A stretch of 64,000 bases of DNA from Heterotrichella gracilis (taxonomy: Eukaryota; Sar; Xanthophyceae; Tribonematales; Xanthonemataceae): assembly GCA_032358255.1 (NCBI GenBank), contig JAULBX010020299.1, positions 1-64,000 of the forward strand. The letters run 5' to 3'. Shown piece by piece: positions 56,174 to 64,000 of this stretch. Positions within the stretch are counted from its first letter, which is position 1. Every line of letters starts with the position of its first letter. A program made the translations under genes and the position numbers. The notes beneath the pieces were generated by a model. That model made no database searches. It was given only the letters and a program-made list of their open reading frames with translations, and was not told where the DNA came from.

Positions 56174-58412
56174 ATGGGGGAGCTGAGCGTGCGGCGCAAA
56201 ATTCTGGTGGTAAGTATGTCTTTTTTTGGCCAGCTGGCGTGGTAGTTTGGAAAGCTTGCTTGGCAGTATGCAAGAAAGTCAAGAGCGATGGAGAGATTGC
56301 ATACCTGGCTGCAGGTGGATGACTTGCGGATCAACCGCCTGCTGCTGGCAAAGATGTTTAACAAGGTATGTGTCTGCCGCGTGGATGGGGATGTGAAACG
56401 CATGCCAGGCTGCATCGTGCCTATGTCGAGTGTGATAGCGTGGGAAAATCCTTGGTGACCAGCGCCCTGCTTATTTCATGAAAGGAGCCATAGTGGCCGA
56501 GGTGTGCATGGGGCAGAGGGCAGCGGCAGGAGTGCATGGGCTTGTTGCTTCCCATCTTGGGACATGCATGATACTGTGGCTGGGGTGCACGCTTCCCTTG
56601 CGCTGCGTGTCAGTTCCAGTGATTGCATGCCAACAGCATTGCTTGGTTGCATTTCAGCAGCATTGCTTGGGGTGCCTGTGCTTTCTGGGTCTGGCCCATG
56701 CATACAGATGCGTCAACAATGGCAGATGTACATAATTCATGTGTACATGCCACACTGGGCGCCTGTGCTTTCTGTATACCAGTATGATCCCATGCCATCC
56801 CTTGCATGCCACCCTGTGATTGGGGAGCTCAATCACTTTTTCATCATCCCCGTACTTGTTGCTGGGGAGCCCATTAATTCATCCACCACCGCCCTTGCAG
56901 CTCGGGTTCGACGTGTTGGAGACCGAAAATGGCAAGGAGTGCGTGGAGATCTATCATAAGGAGTACGAAAGCCTGGCCTGCATCGTCCTTGACCTCATCA
57001 TGCCTGTGCTGGATGGCTGGCAGACTGCCAAGGAGCTTCGGATGCTGGAGGAGAAGATGGCGTTTGGCCGCGTGCCCATCCTGGCATGCACAGCTGAGCG
57101 GGCGGACAAGGTCATCAGCTCTGGCGAGACTGTGCTCAGCAGCTGCCTGGGGTGTGGCATGGACGAGTGCTTGGTGCGTACACGCATGCATCCTCACCAC
57201 CACCACCACCATCACTCTCTTTAGTTCCCGCATGCTTCAATCGAGGCACGTCCGCTCTTGCACCACGGCCACCCACCATCCTCGCTGAGCGGGCGGACAA
57301 GGCCATCAACTCTGGGGCGACAGGTGCTCAGCAGCTGCCTGGGGGTTTGGCATGGACCAGTGCCTGGTGGGCACACGCGTGCATCAGCCCACATCCGCGC
57401 CATTAGCACTGCCACCTCCCTCCGTCAGTCACCACACGCTTTGCATTGACCCACATCAGCACCACCATCGCCACCACCACCTTAGGTTCCCACGTGCATG
57501 CGTTAGAGCACACCCCCACCATTAGCACCACCCACCCATCTACCTCAATCCCCATACGGTTTGCATTGACCCACATCGTCGCCACCACCATTACCCAATT
57601 GCTTCAGCCAGTCAGCTGCCCTGGTCGTTTTGTGCATCATTGGCAGAATCAATGACCCTGACGGACCCTCCTTGTCCTGTAATGTTAACTGGTGATTCTG
57701 GAGTTGCAGATCTCATCCCACCTTTCCTCCCCCCACCCCCACCCCGCTTGCCTTGCAGAGTATACCAGTGACTCTACTACTTGTAATGTGAATTGTCTCC
57801 TCTTAACCTCATGTGGAGTCTGGCCTGACCCCCCCCTTGCCTTGCAGAGTAAACCTGTGACCCTAGAGTTCCTCGCCCAGCTGCTGCAAAAGTACATCCC
57901 CAGCTTCCAGTGGCAGCAAGGGGGAAGCTTCCCGCAGTACACAGTCAGCCCAGCCCATGTGCACAAGCTGCACCTGCATGCTCGGGAGCTGCTCAGCAAG
58001 GCGTCCGCCGAACAGGTATTGTTAATATATCTTGTTTTTCCTGTTATATACTTTATTATATCTTTTTATCTGATGGATGCACTCCTCCTGGGGCATGGGT
58101 ATAGCTGTGAATGGTTGGTTTGGTACCCAAAATTTGTTATCGAATTGCATGGACAATGTTTTTTGTAACAAAATTGTTAAAGATGTTTTGTGGTATTGGA
58201 AATTACCTTACATCGTTTTTTCATCAACGCAGGTGCGGCTGTCAGCCGGCATGTCGCAGCGGTCGCGCAGCGGGGGGGTTGATGGCAATAACAGGGTGTC
58301 AATGGAAGTGGGCAGGAACGGCAACTATGCGCTAGACCTGGCGGCAGCGCGGCGGCGTGCTTCTATGGATGAAACAATGGGCATTGGGAATGCGCAGGCG
58401 CGGATAGTATGA
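56174..58412 (+). CDS. Single-domain response regulator (receiver domain protein)
   Basis: From the ATG at 56174 the exons are 56174-56209, 56315-56365, 56901-57173, 57848-58015 and 58233-58412 (TGA), giving 235 aa, all in phase. Upstream exons 55908-56004 and 56122-56173 are open in the same frame but have no ATG, so they may be 5' UTR or part of a longer protein. The receiver fold is complete: KILVVDD (acidic Asp14, Asp15), the phosphoacceptor Asp60 in IVLDLIMPVLDGW, Thr in ILACTA, and the conserved Lys122 in LSKPV. It would take a phosphoryl group from a histidine kinase or HPt protein. No DNA-binding domain follows. The tail is Ser/Arg/Gly-rich (SAGMSQRSRSGGV) and ends RASMDETMGIGNAQARIV. 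It could instead be the last part of a hybrid kinase, but no kinase domain is seen upstream. Confidence 0.82.
57097..57374 (+). repeat. Downstream echo of the receiver exon end
   Basis: ERADKVISSGETVLSSCLGC plus the donor (57097-57187) recurs at about 57284-57374 with indels. Both copies are followed by CACACGCGTGCAT-like intron sequence and ACCACC-rich runs. Confidence 0.85.
57757..57862 (+). repeat. Upstream echo of the response regulator exon 57848 start
   Basis: TTGCCTTGCAGAGTA followed by a CC(A/T)GTGAC run occurs at 57757-57782 and at the true acceptor 57837-57862. Confidence 0.75.
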
Positions 58413-59943
58413 CTGCGGGGGCGCCAGCGGTGCGCATGGTTTCACGCCGAAGGGGGTGAGGGGGGAGCTGTGGGCACTTTGCGTGGCGGGATGGCAACAT
58501 TGAAACACTGACTGCGCCGAGCCAGGGCAGCTTGTAGTCAATGGGGGAAAGGGGGCGCAGCTGGGTGTTGGGAATGGGGATGGGGTGCCACAGCAGCAGG
58601 GGCAGGGGTTCACAGCAGGCTTGGCTTCACTTGTGTACACTTTTTCGACGTGTTGCCATGGGCGCTGGGACGCCAGATACATATAGGGCAATAATCACCC
58701 GGGCTTGTTAAGGTCTCTGGTTATACCACGCACACCCATAACGATTATCCCAGCAAGGCTTTCGTGCTGTAGAAGGTCTGGAGCAGCTAGCAGATGTATA
58801 TGCCAGCGGTGGTCAGTGCAGCACACTGGGTTGGGCGCGTGGGGGGGGGGGCGTTTGTTTAAAAGTGGAATTTGTTGGGCTAGTAGGATGGCCGATGGAT
58901 CCTGTGCACATCGTTTGGGAACATGGGGCAACTGACTCAGCACCGTGTTGTAGTATTAGGGTTTTTGAGTCAGCAGGGGGGTTTTGGGGACACCTAGGGT
59001 ACAATAATAGGCTGGGTTTTACAGGGAGCGCAGAGCATGATTTATGGTTCAAAATCGTCTGCTGCTGCCAGATAAGAGCGCAACCTTTTTGCTGTTTGCT
59101 CAACGAACGAAGCACGAGAAGAGTTGTCTCGAGTAGATTTACAAGTGCACTTTGCGTCTAGTTAGTTGGTTCTGTACGTGGCAAAATTGGCCCCACCGGA
59201 TGATGATGATAACATGGTGTATTTGCGAAAGGCGGCTGGGATATTGGTCCTCTGCGCCTGATGATGCTTTTTATCTGAGAACCGCACCCAATGGATATCA
59301 TGGGAAGGTGAATTTGACCCCCCATCAATGAATGATGCTTTCATTAGACAATGTACGTTGCCTAGATTTGTTCAAATGGCTCCATCTTACTAGTAAAAAG
59401 GGCGGCTGCTGACTAAATGATATGCCCTTGTGACAGTCACCACAAAACTTCAAACCGGTGATTGAAATCATTCACCCTGCCAGTGGCGACATCAGATCTG
59501 GACTGGGTGTCGCCAACGACATGTACCTGATCATGCCCATATACCAGTCACTGTACATAAACGATCGGTCCAGACAGAATTTTGAGCCAATGGCCATAAC
59601 TTACAAAGGATAATAGTATTGTCCCCTTGGCAAGCAGGGTTCATGGCCATGGAACGGGGTGATCAGTCACTGGCTCAAGTCACTACAGTGACTGGTATCA
59701 TGACTCAGTGGCAGCCAGGTTGGGAGACCGGCGCAGTTGAGTGCAGCAAGCGCGCGCTAGCCCATTCTATTAATATTGCCAAAGGGGACAGTGAGTGTGC
59801 ATGATGTTGGTATTGTTCGCAAACCTGCAGGCAATGCAAAGTTGATCAATCCATTCAGTCATTGGACACTGTGTACACAGTGTTTGGCACTGCGGTGGTA
59901 CCTCATTCCTGCTGCGCCGCATCATGCCAAGCGGCTTCAAATG
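58413..59943. other. Convergent spacer
   Basis: This spacer lies between the stops of the response regulator gene (+) and the low-complexity gene (-). No gene or clear repeat is seen apart from a G-run near 58840. Confidence 0.5.
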
Positions 59944-62900
59944 CTAGTGGCGCACGCCTCCAAACATGTCGCACACAACAGCAGCAGCTGCTTTCCCTCG
60001 CCCTGCACCAGGTGCCTCAGTGCGCTTCTTGGCACCCCGCGCCCCTTGTGCCGCACCCGCTGGGGCTGCAGCGCTGCCACCCTGCCGGGCATTTGAATTC
60101 CCTCCTGGTGTGGCTTTTGACCGCCTACCTGAAAACACAAAAGAAAAGTAATTCATTTGCAGTTCATATGCAAAAGGCTACCTTACATAGCTACAAAGCC
60201 GGTAGCCAGGCAAGGGGTTTGGCTGAACTTCACTGTGATAGGAAAGCTTTGAAAGTTAAAACTTTCAAGTGAGTAGGTAAATACTTGTCATTACCCATGT
60301 CAGCCAAAAATAAGCTGATATCGCTTTTGTTCCGAAATCGCTCGTAATACAAAGTAGAAAATATTGAAAATATAACAGCCGTGTAAATTGCAGGGTCCTC
60401 CTCAGTGAGGGTCTAGTGGCCGTTGTGTCTCCTCAGGAACGCTATCACCGCATACCTGGCCCAGGCTGCTTGCCCTGCGCGCCTGCCTTGGCTGCCACTG
60501 TTGTGGGCGCTGCCTGTGGCTTATCACAACCTGGCTGTGGCTGCGCATCGCGTCCACCACAGTCGTCCCCATCTGATGCCGAGCTGGCTGAGTCATACAG
60601 GGCCTGCATCGGCTTGGCTTTCTTGAGCACCCGCCTTTGACCTCCCCTGCCAGCGCCCTGACCTCTCCCCCTTGAGGGGGGCATCATGCCCTGGCCCTGA
60701 CCCCCATCACCACCGAAGCCTGCTCCACTAGCTCCACGCTCCATGCCATACCCATGGCCATGCATGCCGGGGCCTGCACCGCGGCCAAAACCCTGCCCAC
60801 CCTCCATGTTACGCGCAGCATTGCCATACTCGCCGCTGCCGCTTCCCGGACCAGGCGCCCACTGTTGGCCCGCCATGCTGCCGCCATTGTGGCCATCAAC
60901 ATTGCCGGCATGGCCCCAGCCTGTGGGTCCCTGGCTGCCATTATTGCCAACATTGTCGCCTTGAGGAGCTCCAGGCACCCACTGTTGGCCTGCGAAGGAC
61001 TGTGTCATGCTGCCGCCCAAAGCGCTGCCATTGTTGCCAACGTTGTTGCCCATGCTGCCTAACCCTGAGGCCCCCTGGCTGGCTGGCTGCTGCTGCCAAT
61101 TTGAGTAGCTTGGGCCCATCAGAGGCCTGGCTCCAGCGCTGGGTGGTGTGCCAAACTGTGCTTGGTGCCCCGCCATGTTGGGATAGTCTGGGCCCTGGCC
61201 AGGTCCCACAGCACCAGGTGCAGTGCCCAAGCTGCCCATGCCATTGGATGGTGGCCAATTGCCTGCAAGCCCATGCCATAACCGGGTGAACCACAGCTTG
61301 GTGAACTTAAACTTATAACTTGAAGGCAGGGGCCCTCAACTTAATTACGTAACGCACTTTCGTGCATTGACAAATGGGAATTATGCTCACACTTAATGTG
61401 GTGAATGTCCGCTAGAAATGTGGATACATGTCTCCCCACCTGATGTGCCACGGCCGTATGGCCTCTGCGCCCCACTGCCCCTTCCAGCACCTGCATGCTC
61501 CATGGACCACATGCTGCCTGCGCCGGCGCATGGCGCCCCGCCAGACATCCAGTCAGCTCCATCGTTGCCACCACCTCGGTACCCATTGGCCTGTTGCGCT
61601 GCTGGTCCAAACCTGCCACCTGCATGCTCCATGGACCACATACTGCCGGCGCCGGCGGCTGGCGCCCCACCAGACCTCCAGTCAGCTCCATCGCTGCTGC
61701 CACCTTGGTACACACTGGCCTGCTGCGGTGCTGGTGCATACCTGCCGCCTGCAGCAGACAGTTCATTACAGGTTCATGGCATGCATCGATGGATGGGCCC
61801 AACGTTAGTGGTCACTCATTTGAGTGACCGCAGGAATGCATGTTAACATATGTCTTCTACAGTCCACTTCACAAGGAATTAAAAACGAGGGGTCAGCCTT
61901 CAGAAGTACTTGGAGGGCATTAGTCTTCCTAGAATAATATTATGCTATGAATACTTACCATTACTGCGGTACCATTACTGCGGCAGAAGTTCCGATCTCA
62001 ATTGGCTTTCATTGCGGGTGGGCAGCTATACATGCAGTACCATACCTGCTGCCTTCATCCTCGGCTCAATTCTGACTGGTGGAACCGGGGGTGCATATTC
62101 CATCCCTGAACATGCGCCGCTGTGGCCATTTCTGCTCCCTGGATTTGAGTTGGTCGCCCCATTGTGCACATTGTGGAAGGTGGCTGCTGCTGGTGCATTG
62201 CCAGCTGGCCCTGAGGGTCCTGCAGGCCTTGCACTGGTTCGCTGCTGGTAGGCTGGCTGCTGGCCCCACTGCGCTGCGGGACTCTGCGCGCGCTGATTTG
62301 CTCGATTACCTGCAGCAAAAATAGGCAAGCCTCAGTTACGTTAGTTCAGCAAAACCCAGATCCAGCTGTCAGCATTTCATGCCTTCTGCAGACTGAATTT
62401 GAGCCAATTTTTTGTTTTGATTTTCCAGCATGATCAGCATAAATCACCAATTTCAGCCACACACAACGTTCTTGATAGCATGACCTATTGATGCCATATC
62501 GAGCATCACTGTTGCACCCTTACCTGCAGGATCAGCATTGTCATCATGAGCACCTGTCTCAGGGAGCTCCTCAATGACTACAGAATGCTGATTCACAGCC
62601 CCACCAAAATTGCGTGTGTTGCTGGCATTCACATGCTGCTGCTGGGCCAAAGCAGACATTGTAGGTACAGTGGGGGCATAGAACCCCGGGCGCTGGTGGT
62701 ACTTCTTGTAGGTAACTGTGCCATGATTTGGGTGCACGTTCTTCAAGCCTGCTGCACTGGTACACACAATCTTCACCTCTTCATAAATGCAGTGTGGTTG
62801 GAGTTTACCATCGGCACCTGCTGCCCCAGTTCCTCCTGTTTGGCTGCCATGCTGGCCCAAGTTCATGCCATTGCCAGTGGCTCGTGTGCTGCTATCAACA

Positions 62901-63717
62901 ATTGGGCTGTCAGGATCTGTGACAGTGTAGCTGCTTGGGAATGATTGCGTGTCAAGGGGTGACGATGGCTTGTGTGCTGTATCACCCTGGGGTGCAACTA
63001 GGCCACTGCCAGCCCTGGTGTGATGCGCACTGTTGAAGGGCGGAGTGTGGTTGTTTGCTGCTGCGCTGGCTGCATTGGAGAATGGGTTCAGTGGTGGCAT
63101 GCCCAGATTCTGATCATTGTATGAACCGCAGTAGGAGCTTGGCTGTGATGTGTCAGATCTCAACTCAGCGCCAGTGCGCAGGTGGGACAGCAACGACTCC
63201 TGCAAGCACTTGCGATGTTGAAGGTACTGCGGTAATGACAGAACGGCATGACAAATCGCACATTGTGCCAGAAAAAACATGATGGTGCGCATGTACAAAG
63301 CTGTCTATACCTTTTCCGCAATCTTTCCTTTCAATACAGCGTTGCACTTGACGAGCTGGGAGATCTCAGATTCTTGGACCCCAACACTGCACATGGTGTC
63401 AAAGATATACAAATAGTTGAACACCACCGAAATGTGGGATAAGGCGTGGAGCTTTGTGATTCATTGAGCCATGCTTCACCGCATGTAGTACCTCAGCTTC
63501 AGACATATGCCAGATTATATAACCTGTCACACCTACATGTCATATTATATGACCTACCATCCTGCGGCATCAGCTTCATCCTCTTTCAATCTAGCCAATT
63601 TCTTCTGCAAGGACTCAATGGATTGCTTCATGTTGGCGGTGGCACTCTCCTCCTTCCTAATGCGCGGCTCAAGCTCCATGATGCTCTTGCTGTCCTCTTC
63701 AACCTTCATTTCCACAT
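59944..63717 (-). CDS. Coiled-coil and low-complexity (G/Q/N/M-rich) protein, 5' partial, unknown function
   Basis: Seven exons join in phase on the minus strand: 63717-63558, 63386-63311, 63226-62524, 62309-62046, 61748-61440, 61262-60456 and 60128-59944 (TAG), about 830 aa in the window; the start lies beyond 64000. The first exons read as coiled coil (KQSIESLQKKLARLKEDEAD), then a basic stretch VKCNAVLKGKIAEKYLQHRK. The middle is Ser/Asn/His-rich disordered sequence. Residues encoded by 61748-61440 contain two 44-codon tandem repeats built around SGGAPAAGAGSMWSMEHAG. The 61262-60456 exon is Gly/Met/Gln/Asn-rich with Arg-Gly runs (SRGRGQGAGRGGQRR), as in RNA-binding or condensate-forming proteins. 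The C terminus is Ala/Gly/Lys-rich (GAKKRTEAPGAGRGKAAAA). Reading through the donor at 60455 instead would end at a TGA at 60447-60445. I do not recognise the family. A nuclear or RNA-related role is a guess. Confidence 0.75.
61440..61748 (-). repeat. In-frame 132-bp tandem duplication within an exon
   Basis: Two 44-codon units share DGADW(R/M)SGGAP(A/C)AGAGSMWSME and differ at about ten codons. The duplication keeps frame, unlike the intronic echoes elsewhere. Confidence 0.85.
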
Positions 63718-64000
63718 CTGGAGGAGGTATGAGCTGTCATCAGGAAATGGGCAGGGCCATACTGGCAATCAACCGATGCCACCACGGCGAGATGCATTAA
63801 ATGCAGGAACTATGCATCAGACATGCTGCAGCAGATGCACATTCAAAGCAGTGCTCTGACAACAAACATCCCTCGGGCAGTGCCACTAAGGATCATGATG
63901 AGTCTTTCTGAACCAGCAACACCCTGCAAGTGACCATGCACCCCTTCCGTTCATCCTGTCAACGCTTCAATGAACCATGCATGTGTGGGCATGTGCCATA
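63718..64000 (-). other. Upstream intron of the low-complexity gene
   Basis: The acceptor of the exon starting at 63717 shows that the gene continues beyond the window. No further exon can be supported here. Confidence 0.45.

Overview
This window reads as nuclear DNA of a flagellated green alga. The evidence is short exons with many GT-AG introns, plant-type (CCCTAAA) telomere-like tracts scattered through introns, a plastid-type transketolase with a transit peptide, and a full axonemal inner-arm dynein heavy chain. The 7-base repeat argues against Chlamydomonas (TTTTAGGG). A prasinophyte such as a Pyramimonadales alga (Cymbomonas-like) is a guess only.

Layout: (1) 1-4701 (+), 3' part of an armadillo/HEAT-like protein with a C-terminal MYND-type zinc finger. 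One apparent exon holds an in-frame TAA and a large intron carries a ~300-bp foldback palindrome. (2) 5368-7626 (-), complete LRRC57-like leucine-rich-repeat protein with a dual-lipidation N terminus (MGNCC). (3) 8661-38091 (+), a ~29-kb gene for a monomeric inner-arm axonemal dynein heavy chain (DNAH3/7/12 type), with linker, AAA1-AAA6, stalk and microtubule-binding domain all readable. One 2.9-kb intron region contains an antisense nested gene (20202-21848), a 206-bp MITE and a candidate 21-nt micro-exon. (4) 38092-43565, gene-poor. (5) 43566-48622 (+), plastid transketolase, 11 exons, 737 aa. (6) 49642-54348 (+), dihydropyrimidinase with a signal peptide and a C-terminal KDEL. (7) ~56174-58412 (+), single-domain response regulator. 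(8) 59944-63717 (-), 5'-partial coiled-coil and low-complexity G/Q/N/M-rich protein.

The LRRC57-like and dynein genes are divergent and share about 1 kb of upstream DNA. MYND/LRR and response regulator/low-complexity gene are convergent pairs.

The most unusual signal is architectural. At more than 20 splice junctions in six of the genes, the neighbouring intron holds a decayed copy ('echo') of the exon edge plus its splice site, often 80-250 bp away and frequently next to CCCTAAA tracts. Echoes of exon starts lie upstream and echoes of exon ends lie downstream, always on the intron side. The dynein AAA1 P-loop is present three times within 280 bp. An echo pair in the AAA1 Walker B region forms what looks like a mutually exclusive 7-codon choice. 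This looks like a continuing process of tandem duplication across splice sites that lengthens or creates introns.
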